Made by a program: the position numbers and the translations under genes
Notes under the pieces: generated by a model
The model's input: only the letters and a program-made list of their open reading frames with translations
The model's database searches: none
What the model was told of the DNA's origin: nothing
Shown here: positions 1 to 9,217 of the stretch, piece by piece
How positions within the stretch are numbered: the first letter of the stretch is position 1
How the letters are laid out: every line of letters begins with the position of its first letter
NCBI RefSeq assembly: GCF_014858005.1
Contig: NZ_JACYOT010000009.1
Coordinates: 1 to 64,000, forward strand
Source of the DNA: Propioniciclava soli
GTDB taxonomy: Bacteria > Actinomycetota > Actinomycetes > Propionibacteriales > Propionibacteriaceae
DNA: 64,000 nt
Direction: 5' to 3'

Positions 1-1
1 C

Positions 2-55
2 ACATCGCTGCCGCTGGCGGCCAGCGTGGACCGGTTCGCCGTGGAGGCACAGTGA
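2..55 (+). CDS. C-terminal end of an upstream secreted protein (partial)
   Basis: Only the last 17 codons are inside the window, ending at the TGA of 53-55. The peptide ends in S-L-P-L-A-A-S-V-D-R-F-A-V-E-A. It closely resembles the end of the large PKD protein at 883-6651 (N-G-P-L-T-A-S-L-D-Q-F-T-V). I infer that the upstream gene encodes a paralogue ending in the same ~190-residue module. Its stop overlaps the GTG start of the next gene by GTGA, so the two are probably translationally coupled. Confidence 0.6.
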   Translation, partial: TSLPLAASVDRFAVEAQ

Positions 56-672
56 TCGAACGCGCTACCACCCCTCGAGGTGGCGTCCGCTTCTTGGTAT
101 TGACGCTGGCTGCAGGGCTGGCCCTGGCCAGCTGCACGGCCGGGAGTGCCCCGGTCCCGTCGGCGTCCGGGAACCGCCCGGGCGTCGAGGGGACCACCCT
201 GCCTCCCGCCCCGACCACGCCGGTTCCAGCCCCGGGCGGCACCGGCGGGGCGAGCGTGACGGTGTCCCCTGGCAAGGCCCCCGAGACCAAGAAGGAGTCC
301 ATCGGGAATCCCGCGGAGGTACTGCCCTCCGTCAAGGTCGTCATCTCGGAGGTGAGGGCCGTCACGGCGACGGCGCAGGGCCCCGGGGAGGTGAGTGGCC
401 CGGCGGTCGCGGTGACCATCGATGTCGCCAACGGCACGGACAAGCCCCTCGACCTGTCAACGGTGCAGGTCAACCTCGAGGACTCTGCGGGACGCCCGGG
501 TTCGGGTATGACTGGCAGCCCCGCCAAGTGGTTCGCCGGGTCCCTCGCGGCTGGCGCTTCCGGGCAGGGCGTGTACGTGTTCGCCGTTCCGGAACAGAGT
601 CGCAAACCGGTCCACGTCGAGGTTTCAGTCCAGCCGACGCTGCCCACGGTCGTCTTCACTGGCGATATCTGA
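52..672 (+). CDS. Secreted lipoprotein of unknown function
   Basis: A 206-residue protein. Its signal peptide has a hydrophobic core at about residues 13-26 and a lipobox L-A-S-C with the lipidated Cys at 28, so it should be anchored on the outer face of the membrane. Residues 29-95 are a Pro/Ala/Ser/Thr-rich linker. Residues ~95-206 look like an all-beta Ig-like fold of the DUF4352 sort (alternating Val-rich strands, 'VAVTIDVANG'), which is an inference from pattern only. The GTG start overlaps the stop of the upstream gene (GTGA), which favours one transcript with it. No enzymatic motif is visible. It may be an accessory factor for the large surface proteins on either side. Confidence 0.75.
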   Translation: MIERATTPRGGVRFLVLTLAAGLALASCTAGSAPVPSASGNRPGVEGTTLPPAPTTPVPAPGGTGGASVTVSPGKAPETKKESIGNPAEVLPSVKVVISEVRAVTATAQGPGEVSGPAVAVTIDVANGTDKPLDLSTVQVNLEDSAGRPGSGMTGSPAKWFAGSLAAGASGQGVYVFAVPEQSRKPVHVEVSVQPTLPTVVFTGDI

Positions 673-882
673 GAAGTTGCGCTGGGCGCCGAACCCTCCT
701 GACCAACCGCCCCGGCCGACACTCGTACCGGTTGCTGCTCGACAGCCCCATCGCTCCTGAGCACCGTCAGTCACCCGCGGGAGGGAATGCGGGGCAGACG
801 TTCTCAAAGTTAGAATCAGTTCGTCGTCGCCGGGTGCGCGACAGGCGCGGTTTCATCGCGCACCAGTAGGGGGATTCCACTC

Positions 883-3800
883 GTGCCACATTCGTTCAAC
901 GCACGCGGCCTGATGGCCGGCGTCGTTTCGCTCCTGCTGGCCTTGGGCACGCAGGCCTTGCTGCCCAGTGTGGCGCAGGCCGCCGCGGTCCCGCCTGTCG
1001 ACAACCCCGCCACCGCTGTCACCTCTGATGTGCTGCCCACCGCGCAGGTCAACGGCGTGGTGTGGGATCAGGTGATCGTCGGCAACACCGTGTACGTGGC
1101 CGGCGAGTTTACGGCGGCACGCCCCGCCGGCGCCCCGGCCGGTCAGAGCGAGTCCCCGCGCGCCAACGTCATGTCCTACGACATCCGCACGGGCGTCATG
1201 ACGTCGTGGGCACCGTCCGTCAACGGGCGGATCCGGACGATCACAGCGTCCCCCGACGGCTCGCGGATCTACATCGGCGGCTCCTTCACCAGCGTGGACG
1301 GCGCCGCGCGCTGGAGGATCGCGGCGTTCCGCACCTCGGACGGTTCGCTCGACACCTCCTTCAACCCCATCGCCGGAAGCGACGTGTTCGGCATCGCGGC
1401 CACCGACACCAAGGTCTACCTGGGTGGCTGGTTCACCGCCGTCAACAACGTCCCGCGCACCCGGCTGGCTGCGGTGTCGGCGGCCGACGGCTCCGTGCTG
1501 GACTGGGCCCCCACCGCCGACCACACCGTCTACGCACTCGGCGTGACCCCCGCTCAGGACCGTGTCGTGGTCTCGGGCAGCTTCACGACGCTCAATGGTT
1601 CGCTCAATCGCTCCATCGGGAGCCTGGACGCGGTCACCGGCGCGTCCTACCCCTTCGCTGCCTCTCAGCGCATCGACAACACCACGGACGCGTCCGGTCT
1701 CATGTCGCTCAAGGTGTTCGGCAACCAAGTCATGTCCACCGGTTTCGCCTACGGGGACGGGGACCTGGAGGGCATCGTCGTCGCGGACGCCTACGATGGC
1801 ACGATTCAGAACCTGATCGACTGCCACGGCGACACCTACGACGCGGCCCCGCTCAACGGCGTCGTGTACAGCGTGAGCCACCACCACATGTGCTCCAACT
1901 CGGGCGGCTTCCCGGAGATTAACCCGCGTCGCTACTACGCCGCGGACGGCTGGACCATCGCGCCGCAGGGCACCGTCAATCGCAACACCCAGACCGGCGG
2001 CCATTACGTCAACTTCGAAGGCATGCCCACCGGGGCCCAGGTGCACTGGGTGAACGACTGGGTCCCCGGCACCTACACCGGCGTTGACCAGGCCGGGTGG
2101 ACCACGGAGACGAGCGGCGACTACTTGGCCATCGGCGGGGAGTTCCTCGCGGTCAACGGCGTGCAGCAGCAGGGCCTGGTGCGCTTCGCGACGCGCAACG
2201 TGGTGACCCAGCCGAGCGCCGGACCGTCCGGGCTGCGCGCCGAGACGGCCCCGGTCCTTCAGTCTGCCACCACGTCCGTCCAGGGCAGCTACCTGACCTC
2301 GTGGGACCGGGACGGCGCCACGCTTTCGTACAAGGTCGTCCGCACAGACAAGGGTGAGGCCAACCCCGTCGCGACCGCAACGTCGCCCTCCAACCCGTGG
2401 ACCCGCCCGACCCTGCGCTTCAGCGACGCCGACGTGATCCCCGGCTGGACGTATTCCTACTACGTGATCGCCACGGATGCCGACGGCAACTCCAAGACCA
2501 GCGACACCACCACTATCACCGTCAGCACGGTCAGCGATCCCTACGCATCCGTCGTCGCGACCGACGGCGCTGAGCACTACTGGCGGATGGGCCAGGCCTC
2601 CGGCATCCGCACGACGCAGGACGTCGCGGGGAGCCGACCGCTGACGCTCGGCACCGGCACCACCGGCGGGAGGGCGGGCGCACTCGCCGGGAACGCCGAC
2701 ACCGCCACCCAGTTCAGCGGGACCTCGACCGGAACCGCTGGGACGGCGGGTGCCGCGCTTCCCCCGCAGCAGGTGTTCACCACCGAGCTGTGGTTCAAGA
2801 CCACCTCCCTGTCCGGCGGCAAGCTGATGGGCTGGGGCAGCTCGGCCACCGGCTCGTCCGGGGCGAACGACCGCAACCTGTACATGAACAACGCGGGCAG
2901 GCTGACCTTCGGCGTCTACGACGGCTCGATCAAGAGCATCACGTCCCCCGGCACCTACCGCGACGGCGCCTGGCACTACGCGGTCGCCAGCCTGTCCCCG
3001 GGCGGTGTCAAGCTGTACGTCGACGGCCAGCTCGTTGCCTCGAACACGTCCGCGACACGCGCCGAGGACATCCCCGGCTACTGGCGCGTGGGTGGCGACA
3101 AGATGCCCAACTGGCCGAACGCCGGGACGTCGGCCTACTTCAACGGCGCCATCGATGAGGTCGCGGTGTACCCCACCGAGCTGACCGCCGCCCAGGTGCA
3201 GGCGCACTACGCGGCCGCCTCCGCCGCGCTCACCAACCAGCAGCCGACGGCCGCCTTCACGGCGAACCCGACCGACCTGACCGTGGCCTTCGACTCGACT
3301 GGCTCGGTTGACGCCGATGGCTCCATCGCGGCCTACGGCTGGGAGTTCGGCGACGGTGGCCGGGCGACGGGCCCTACGGCGTCCCATGACTACGGCGCAC
3401 CGGGTACCTACACGGTGAAGCTCACGGTTGTCGACAACCAGGGCGCCGTGAAGACCCTCTCCAAGGCGGTCTCGGTCGCCACGGACCCGAGCACGCAGGT
3501 GATCGCTCGCGACACGTTCAACCGGGCGGGTTCCCGCTGGGGGACGGCGTCCGTGGGCGGGGCCTGGACGGACTCCGGCTCGGCCTACTTCTCCACCAAC
3601 GGCACTCAAGGGGTCGTCAACCTGTCCAAGGCGGCCTCCGGCCCCTCCGCCAGCTTGGGCAACGTCAGCGCCCGTGACATCACGATGCTGACGGATGTGG
3701 CCCTCGACAAGGTTCCTGCCGGCGGCGTGTACCTCCACCAACTGCAGGCTCGCCTCAGCGGCGGCAACTCCTACAAGCTCGTCACTCGCTTCGAGACGAA

Positions 3801-6651
3801 CGGTTCGGTGCGCGTCACGCTCAGCAAGAAGGTGGGCGCCACCGAGACCGCCCTGAAGTGGGTCTGGGCGACCGGGATCACCTATACGCCTGGGCAGCGG
3901 CTGAACCTCCGGTTCGACGTGCATGGCACCAACGCCAGCGTCTTGGAGGCCAAGGTCTGGGCGGCGGGTTCGCCCGAGCCCCTTGCGCCGACGGTAAGGG
4001 TCACGGACGATCAACCGGAGCTTCAGGGAGCGGGGGCCGTGGGCATGATGCCCTACACCTCCGGCGCCATGACGAGCCTCCCGCTGGCCGTGACGGTGGA
4101 CAACTTCCAGGTGAATGCCTTCGTCGACACCAACGCAGCCCCCGCTGCCGACTTCGCGGTCACCCAGGAAGGACTCGCGATCGCAACCGACTCCGCCGCG
4201 TCCAGCGACAGCGACGGCAGCATCCAGTCGTGGGCGTGGAACTTCGGCGACGGCGCCACGGCGTCCGGCCCGACGGCGAGCCACACCTATGCGGCCGGCG
4301 GCACGTACATCGTGACCCTGTCGGTGACCGACGACGACGGCGCCACCTCGAGCTACAGCCGCGAACTCACCGTCGTGAAGCCCAACGCACTCCCGGTCGC
4401 GGCGATCGCGAACCCGGCGGTCGACGAGCTGACCGTGACCCTCGACGGCAGGGGCTCGACGGACGCGGACGGTGCAGTGGCTTCCCACGCGTGGGACTTC
4501 GGTGACGGCACCGAGTCGGTCGATCCGGTGGCCACCCACACCTACGCCGCGGCCGGCACCTACACGGTCACACTCACGGTCACCGACGAGCATGGCGCCG
4601 TGGGCCAGGCCACCCGCGAGGTGACCGTCAGCCCGAATGTCGCCCCGGTGGCCTCCTTCACCGCCGCCAAGCAGGGCTTGGCTCTCGCGGTCGACGGCTC
4701 GGCGTCCTCGGACGCCGACGGCTCGGTGGCCTCCTACGCTTGGGACTTCGGCGACGGGCAGACCGATGCCGGCGCGACGGCGCAGCACGCCTACGCGGCC
4801 GCGGGCAGCTACACCGTGATGCTGACGGTCACCGACAACAAGGGCGCCACCGCCACCACAACCCGTGCGGTGACGGTGGATGCGATCGCCCCCGACGTCG
4901 TGGCCCTGGATTCGTTCGACCGCACCGCGGCCGGCTGGGGCACCGCCGAGGTTGGCGGCGCGTGGACGCTGAACACCCCGACCGGCTTCGCGACCAGGGG
5001 GACCACCGGCCAAGTGGCGGTGCCCGCCGGCGCGACCCGCCTGGCCCGGCTGACCGGGGTGTCGGCCAAGGATGTGTCGATTGTCACCGATGTGGCGCTT
5101 GAGAAGGCTCCTGCGGGTGGCGCCTTCCTGCACCAGGTGCAGGCGCGGGTGGTGGGGAACTCGTACTACACGCTGACGACCCGCGTGGACGCGTCGGGGG
5201 CGCTGAAAGTCTTGCTCTCCCGGACGGTTGCGGGGGTGGAGACGACCTTGAAGTCCACGACCCTCAGCGGCTTCACCTACGCCGCTGGTGACAAGCTGTC
5301 CGTGCGCTTCGACGTGGTGGGCACCTCACTGGTCGGTTCTGTCTGGCGCGAGGGAACCGCCGAGCCGGCCACGCCGATGATCGCGGTGACCGATGGTACG
5401 GCCACCCTGCAGTCACCAGGCAATGTGGCCCTCAGGTGGTACGCCGGCAGCAGCGTCACCAACGCGCCGATCGTGGCGGCGACGGACCTGATCACGGTTC
5501 GGCGTGTCGAGGTCCCGAACCAAGCTCCCGCGGCGTCCTTCACCACCTCCGCCCAGAATCTCGCTGTCTCGGTCGACGGGGCGTCCTCCGCGGACGCCGA
5601 CGGCACCATCGTCTCTCATGCCTGGAGCTTCGGTGACGGGGCGATGGCGACCGGTGCGACGGCGTCCCACACCTATGCGGCGTCGGGCACCTACACGGTG
5701 ACCCTGACCGTCACGGACGACCGGGGGGCGACCGCTGACTCCGCCAAGCAGGTGACGGTGAGCGTCCCGGCGCCAAACCAGCCGCCTACGGCGGCCATCA
5801 CTGCGGGTGTGCTAGACCTGACGGCGTCCGTCAACGGCACTGGGTCCAGCGATCCGGACGGCTCCATCGCCTCCTACGCGTGGACCTTTGGGGATGGGGC
5901 GACCGCCACCGGCCCCACAGCGTCCCACACCTACGCGGCGGCGGGAACCTACACGGTCCGCCTGACCGTGACCGACGATCGCGGCGCCACCGCGACGACG
6001 ACGGAGCAGGTCGCGGTCACCGCCCCGGCGGTGCAGGCCCTTGCCCAGGACAACTTCACGCGGACCGCCTCCGGGTGGGGTTCCGCCGACGTGGGCGGGG
6101 CGTGGATGCTCAACACCTCGACCGGATTCTCGACCGACGGGGCAGCTGGCAGGGTCTTGGTCCCCTCCGGGGCCACGCGCCTGGCACGCCTCACTGGGGT
6201 GTCCGCGAGGGACGTCTCCGTGGTCACCGACCTCGCGCTCAACAAGGCGCCGAACGTTGGCCCGTACTACCACCGGATACAGACGAGGATCAATGGAACA
6301 TCCGATTACACCCTCACGGCGCGGTTTGAGGCCTCGGGAGCGCTGCGGCTGTACGTGTCCAGGACTGTCAACGGCGTCGAGACCGTGCTGGCCACGACCG
6401 TGCTGAACGGGTTCAACTACGTCGCGGGGGAGAAGCTCAACGTCCGCTTCGATGCGGTCGACACGACCCTGTCCGGGTGGGTGTGGCGCGCGACGGACGC
6501 CGTTCCTACGGCCTCGACCGTGACGGTGTCCGATACCACCCCGGAGCTGCAGGTCGCCGGCAACGTAGCGGTGAAGCTGTACACGGGTTCCACTGTCACC
6601 AACGGGCCACTCACCGCCTCTTTGGACCAGTTCACGGTCCTCCCGGCCTGA
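883..6651 (+). CDS. Large secreted multidomain protein (propeller-like, Fn3, LamG, six PKD, three C-terminal-type modules)
   Basis: A 1922-residue exported protein. The signal peptide spans residues 1-33 with an A-Q-A-type cleavage site. Residues ~40-445 show repeated propeller-like strands ('VYVAGEF', 'IYIGGSF', 'VYLGGWF'). An Fn3-like segment follows (~450-552), then a LamG/concanavalin-like domain (~562-772). Six PKD domains, recognisable by D-x-D-G-x-I/V and W-x-F-G-D-G, lie at about 786-866, 1084-1166, 1166-1249, 1251-1332, 1545-1627 and 1629-1712. Three copies of a ~190-residue module opening D-x-F-x-R...W-G...V-G-G-A-W start near 872, 1339 and 1719; the last ends the protein. I see no LPXTG motif or C-terminal membrane anchor, so attachment may be non-covalent. 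A likely role is a matrix or adhesion protein binding glycans. The GTG start follows an AGGGGGAT ribosome site, and a TAGAAT -10-like box lies at 811-816. It sits next to the exopolysaccharide operon. Confidence 0.9.
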   Translation: MPHSFNARGLMAGVVSLLLALGTQALLPSVAQAAAVPPVDNPATAVTSDVLPTAQVNGVVWDQVIVGNTVYVAGEFTAARPAGAPAGQSESPRANVMSYDIRTGVMTSWAPSVNGRIRTITASPDGSRIYIGGSFTSVDGAARWRIAAFRTSDGSLDTSFNPIAGSDVFGIAATDTKVYLGGWFTAVNNVPRTRLAAVSAADGSVLDWAPTADHTVYALGVTPAQDRVVVSGSFTTLNGSLNRSIGSLDAVTGASYPFAASQRIDNTTDASGLMSLKVFGNQVMSTGFAYGDGDLEGIVVADAYDGTIQNLIDCHGDTYDAAPLNGVVYSVSHHHMCSNSGGFPEINPRRYYAADGWTIAPQGTVNRNTQTGGHYVNFEGMPTGAQVHWVNDWVPGTYTGVDQAGWTTETSGDYLAIGGEFLAVNGVQQQGLVRFATRNVVTQPSAGPSGLRAETAPVLQSATTSVQGSYLTSWDRDGATLSYKVVRTDKGEANPVATATSPSNPWTRPTLRFSDADVIPGWTYSYYVIATDADGNSKTSDTTTITVSTVSDPYASVVATDGAEHYWRMGQASGIRTTQDVAGSRPLTLGTGTTGGRAGALAGNADTATQFSGTSTGTAGTAGAALPPQQVFTTELWFKTTSLSGGKLMGWGSSATGSSGANDRNLYMNNAGRLTFGVYDGSIKSITSPGTYRDGAWHYAVASLSPGGVKLYVDGQLVASNTSATRAEDIPGYWRVGGDKMPNWPNAGTSAYFNGAIDEVAVYPTELTAAQVQAHYAAASAALTNQQPTAAFTANPTDLTVAFDSTGSVDADGSIAAYGWEFGDGGRATGPTASHDYGAPGTYTVKLTVVDNQGAVKTLSKAVSVATDPSTQVIARDTFNRAGSRWGTASVGGAWTDSGSAYFSTNGTQGVVNLSKAASGPSASLGNVSARDITMLTDVALDKVPAGGVYLHQLQARLSGGNSYKLVTRFETNGSVRVTLSKKVGATETALKWVWATGITYTPGQRLNLRFDVHGTNASVLEAKVWAAGSPEPLAPTVRVTDDQPELQGAGAVGMMPYTSGAMTSLPLAVTVDNFQVNAFVDTNAAPAADFAVTQEGLAIATDSAASSDSDGSIQSWAWNFGDGATASGPTASHTYAAGGTYIVTLSVTDDDGATSSYSRELTVVKPNALPVAAIANPAVDELTVTLDGRGSTDADGAVASHAWDFGDGTESVDPVATHTYAAAGTYTVTLTVTDEHGAVGQATREVTVSPNVAPVASFTAAKQGLALAVDGSASSDADGSVASYAWDFGDGQTDAGATAQHAYAAAGSYTVMLTVTDNKGATATTTRAVTVDAIAPDVVALDSFDRTAAGWGTAEVGGAWTLNTPTGFATRGTTGQVAVPAGATRLARLTGVSAKDVSIVTDVALEKAPAGGAFLHQVQARVVGNSYYTLTTRVDASGALKVLLSRTVAGVETTLKSTTLSGFTYAAGDKLSVRFDVVGTSLVGSVWREGTAEPATPMIAVTDGTATLQSPGNVALRWYAGSSVTNAPIVAATDLITVRRVEVPNQAPAASFTTSAQNLAVSVDGASSADADGTIVSHAWSFGDGAMATGATASHTYAASGTYTVTLTVTDDRGATADSAKQVTVSVPAPNQPPTAAITAGVLDLTASVNGTGSSDPDGSIASYAWTFGDGATATGPTASHTYAAAGTYTVRLTVTDDRGATATTTEQVAVTAPAVQALAQDNFTRTASGWGSADVGGAWMLNTSTGFSTDGAAGRVLVPSGATRLARLTGVSARDVSVVTDLALNKAPNVGPYYHRIQTRINGTSDYTLTARFEASGALRLYVSRTVNGVETVLATTVLNGFNYVAGEKLNVRFDAVDTTLSGWVWRATDAVPTASTVTVSDTTPELQVAGNVAVKLYTGSTVTNGPLTASLDQFTVLPA

Positions 6652-6655
6652 GCAA

Positions 6656-6698
6656 CGAAAGGAGACCCCCCGGTCCATGACCGGGGAGTCCCCTTTCG
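6656..6698. terminator. Hairpin terminator, probably bidirectional
   Basis: Two 19-nt arms (6656-6674 and 6680-6698) pair with two mismatches around the 5-nt loop CCATG, starting 5 bases after the PKD-protein stop. The convergent acyltransferase gene ends at 6815, so the hairpin could stop transcripts from both sides. The ends of the arms (CGAAAGG/CCTTTCG) give a short T run on each strand. Confidence 0.75.
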
Positions 6699-6814
6699 CT
6701 TCGGTGATGCGCGGAAGTGGCGACGTGGCCAGCCAGCCGGACCGTCAGCGCGCCGGAGCACGCGGGGCGTCGGCACCTCGTCCCTGACCGCCGGTCCAGG
6801 CCAGACGTCGATTA

Positions 6815-7381
6815 TCAGGGTTTGGCGAAGGACCCGTGTCCAATGACACGAGCAGGGTTGCCACCGACGATCGCGCCTGGGGGGACGTCCTTCGTCACCA
6901 CCGCGCCCGCTGCAACGACGGCGCCGTCGCCGATGGTCACCCCCTTGAGAATGATCGCCCCCGTTCCGATGAGGACGCGGTTTCCGATGACGATCGGAAG
7001 CGTCTTGACGCTCTTGCTGCCGTCCGCGTAGGTGATCTCGTGGAAGTCCGTGTCCATCACCTGTACTTGCCACGACAGTTCCGTGAAATCACCAATGCTC
7101 AGACCTGCCAGCACGTTGATCCGATCAAGCGGCCCGATCTTCGCCTGCTTGCCCAAAGTCAGCACAGCGCCCTCGTCGATGAAGATCCGCGCTCCCGTGG
7201 AGATGAGGCTGCCCTCGGCCATCCGCAACTCCCCAGCCCCACGGATCTTGACATCGGCATCTATGCGGCCGCCTGGATGCCCGCGGAGCCAGCCACGCAC
7301 CTTGCGTGCTCCTCGACGTCCTACGCGCCTGGCGCTGTCCAACATCTTGCCGGTGCGCTGGAGCGCGCATCGCATGTCCAC
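6815..7381 (-). CDS. Hexapeptide-repeat acyltransferase (LbH fold), last gene of the EPS operon
   Basis: A 188-residue protein of the isoleucine-patch acyltransferase superfamily. Residues ~55-185 carry imperfect hexapeptide repeats (I-G-x-x-V/A-x-I-x). The C-terminal signature ([19 protein letters not shown]) is typical of WcaF/NodL/maltose O-acetyltransferase-like enzymes that acylate sugars from acyl-CoA. It most likely O-acetylates the exopolysaccharide repeat unit; the acceptor is unknown. The GTG at 7381 has no clear ribosome site, and an in-frame ATG at 7375 is the alternative. It lies 140 bases after the glycosyltransferase gene. Confidence 0.85.
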   Translation of the reverse strand: MDMRCALQRTGKMLDSARRVGRRGARKVRGWLRGHPGGRIDADVKIRGAGELRMAEGSLISTGARIFIDEGAVLTLGKQAKIGPLDRINVLAGLSIGDFTELSWQVQVMDTDFHEITYADGSKSVKTLPIVIGNRVLIGTGAIILKGVTIGDGAVVAAGAVVTKDVPPGAIVGGNPARVIGHGSFAKP

Positions 7382-7520
7382 TTCGCCCAGCCCCCATCAT
7401 GACTCGTCAGCGCATCTTCGTACTCTGGCGTCATCATCTTACCCAGCGGTCCCCATTCGCCAGTGCTATCAGACAGGGCACCGTCCAACGAGCGATGTGG
7501 GGTCGAGATGTGCCTGCGGA

Positions 7521-8567
7521 TCAGACCGGCTCCTTGAGCGACCGTTGGCGCCCCCACGGTAAGCGGGTGAGGGCGATGGCCTCGCGGTAGGCGGCCTCGT
7601 GCTGCTCGCCGATCAGGGGCCACTCTCGCTGGGAGAGATCGGGTCGGGCGTCCGCGGGTAGCTCCCGGACCGCATCGAGGGCGGCCCGGATGTGGTTGCC
7701 GGTGAGATCGCCGGAGAACAGCTGTACGAACCCGGACCCCACCTCCTCGGCGAGCAGGCGGTTCACCTCGTTGTCGGGGAGCAGGACGGGGCGGCCCATC
7801 GACAGCGCCGCGAACGCGCTCCCCGAGTTGTGCATCTCGGGGTAGGGGAGGACGACGAGCTCGGAACTGGTCACGAGCCGGACGAGGTCGGGGTCGTCGA
7901 TGAAGCGGAAGTCGAGGTCGATGCGCGCATCGTCTCCGGCCGCCGCGGTGATCTCGTCGGTGAGCGCGTCGCTCGACGGCATGCCGGCGATGCGGAGCTC
8001 GAGGCTCGGGTCGTCCAGCTCGCGGAAGGCGAGAACGAGCCCCACGGCGTTCTTGTAGCGGCGGATCCGGCCGAAGAAGCCCACCCGGCCGGGGGCCACC
8101 TCGGCGCGGGGGAGGCGGTCGTACCAATCGCGGTAGTGCCCGTGCAGCGACAGGGCGGACGCCGCACCGTCGGGCCCCGTTGTGCTCGTGTTGATGACGA
8201 TCCACAGGGTGGTCCAGCGCTCGGCCCAGCGGAGCAGCACGCGCTCGCGGGCGGTGATGCCCTGGGGGAGCTCCAGGTTGTGCAGTGTGCGCACGAGCGG
8301 GCGTCCGGAGAGCTTCAGGCGCAGCAGCAGGCCGGCGAAGAGCGCCTGCCGGACGACCTTTTTAAGCGGGCTGTGGCCGTCGACCAGGATCTCGGGCCAG
8401 TGCACATGGAAGACGTCGTAGTCGCCGAGCAGGGCGCGACGCCAAGAAAAGGTGTGGACGGTGACGCCGGGCCGCGCCGCGACGGCGTCCATGAGGAGGG
8501 TGTTGAAGGGGTTCGTGACCTCCCGGGGGCGGGGGAAGGACATCAGGACCCTGAGGGGGGCTGTCAT
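7521..8567 (-). CDS. Glycosyltransferase, GT4-like
   Basis: A 348-residue cytoplasmic or membrane-associated glycosyltransferase. The N-terminal half has an H-V-H-W-P motif and a basic amphipathic stretch (K-K-V-V-R-Q...L-L-L-R-L-K). The C-terminal half has the nucleotide-sugar side typical of GT4: 'VGFFGRIRRYKN', then an acidic motif followed by 'VLPYPEMHNSGSAFAALSMG', where E-x7-E is partly degenerate. The ATG at 8567 was chosen because it follows AGGAGA by 5 bases and forms an ATGA overlap with the phosphatase stop; the longer reading frame upstream is the phosphatase read in another frame. Probable role: adding a sugar to the lipid-linked repeat unit. Donor and acceptor cannot be told from sequence. 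Confidence 0.85.
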   Translation of the reverse strand: MTAPLRVLMSFPRPREVTNPFNTLLMDAVAARPGVTVHTFSWRRALLGDYDVFHVHWPEILVDGHSPLKKVVRQALFAGLLLRLKLSGRPLVRTLHNLELPQGITARERVLLRWAERWTTLWIVINTSTTGPDGAASALSLHGHYRDWYDRLPRAEVAPGRVGFFGRIRRYKNAVGLVLAFRELDDPSLELRIAGMPSSDALTDEITAAAGDDARIDLDFRFIDDPDLVRLVTSSELVVLPYPEMHNSGSAFAALSMGRPVLLPDNEVNRLLAEEVGSGFVQLFSGDLTGNHIRAALDAVRELPADARPDLSQREWPLIGEQHEAAYREAIALTRLPWGRQRSLKEPV

Positions 8568-9217
8568 CGGTTCTCCTGGGGGTGAGGGCCGCCGAGCGCG
8601 CGGAGGGCGGCGGCCGCGAGGCGTCCGGTGTACTCCTCCACCGAGCGCAGGGCGTTCAGATGATCCACGGTGCGGTCGCTCGTGTGCCCGTCCGGGATGC
8701 CGATGTCCGGGACGTGCTCGACGTGCCGACGGGGCCAGCGGCCGACGCGCACCGGCGTGACCGGCAGCTGGACGCGTCCCCGCAGCCCCCCGAGGGCGGT
8801 GACCCACTCGCTGAACGTCGGCCGGCCCTCGAGGCGCTCGAGCAGCGCCTCCGCGAGCGCGGTGGCCTCGATGAGCGTGAAAACGTGCTGCCGCGCGGCG
8901 GGGGCGATCCGGCCCGCCTCCCCCCGCTGTTCGGCCGTCATGGTCAGGACCAGCGCGCTGGACGCGACCAGCTCCGCCTCCAGCGGCCGCGGGGGCGCGG
9001 AGGAGACCGGCAGGTCGCGGCTCGTGAGGCGTTCGAGCACGAGGGGACAGGTCGCCAGGCGCGGGTGCGCGGAGACGCCCGCGCTGGTGACGTCGGCGGG
9101 GAGCGCCGAGGCACCGGTGGAGAGCAGGGCCGCCGCGTACACGGAGCGGCAGACGTTCGCCGTGCAGACGAGCGTCACCAGGGGCCGGGCCGTCTGGGCC
9201 ATCGGGCGAGCCGTCAC
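8564..9217 (-). CDS. Low-molecular-weight protein tyrosine phosphatase-like protein
   Basis: A 217-residue protein with the LMW-PTP P-loop near the N-terminus (V-C-T-A-N-V-C-R-S), that is C-x5-R-S with catalytic Cys and Arg present. The usual Gly of C-x-G-N is Ala here. A late acidic segment 'VPDIGIPDG' fits the D-P general-acid loop of the family. It is longer than the usual ~150 residues, with an insertion or extension in the middle. It lies between the BY-kinase and a glycosyltransferase and overlaps both by 4 bases (GTGA at 9214-9217, ATGA at 8564-8567). Wzb/EpsA-type phosphatases dephosphorylate the tyrosine cluster of their cognate BY-kinase, and that is the probable role. Confidence 0.85.
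   Translation of the reverse strand: MTARPMAQTARPLVTLVCTANVCRSVYAAALLSTGASALPADVTSAGVSAHPRLATCPLVLERLTSRDLPVSSAPPRPLEAELVASSALVLTMTAEQRGEAGRIAPAARQHVFTLIEATALAEALLERLEGRPTFSEWVTALGGLRGRVQLPVTPVRVGRWPRRHVEHVPDIGIPDGHTSDRTVDHLNALRSVEEYTGRLAAAALRALGGPHPQENR

Noticed and set aside
853-869. Possible attachment site or integrase-linked island at the tRNA-Ser
   Set aside because: I see no integrase gene and no repeated tRNA 3' end near 30919 in this window, so an island boundary is not supported (the coordinates given here are only a placeholder near the window start).
853-5133. 1426-residue open frame on the minus strand opposite the PKD protein
   Set aside because: It is His/Arg/Gly/Val-rich with no domain pattern and mirrors the codon bias of the real plus-strand gene. 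It is a GC-rich shadow frame.
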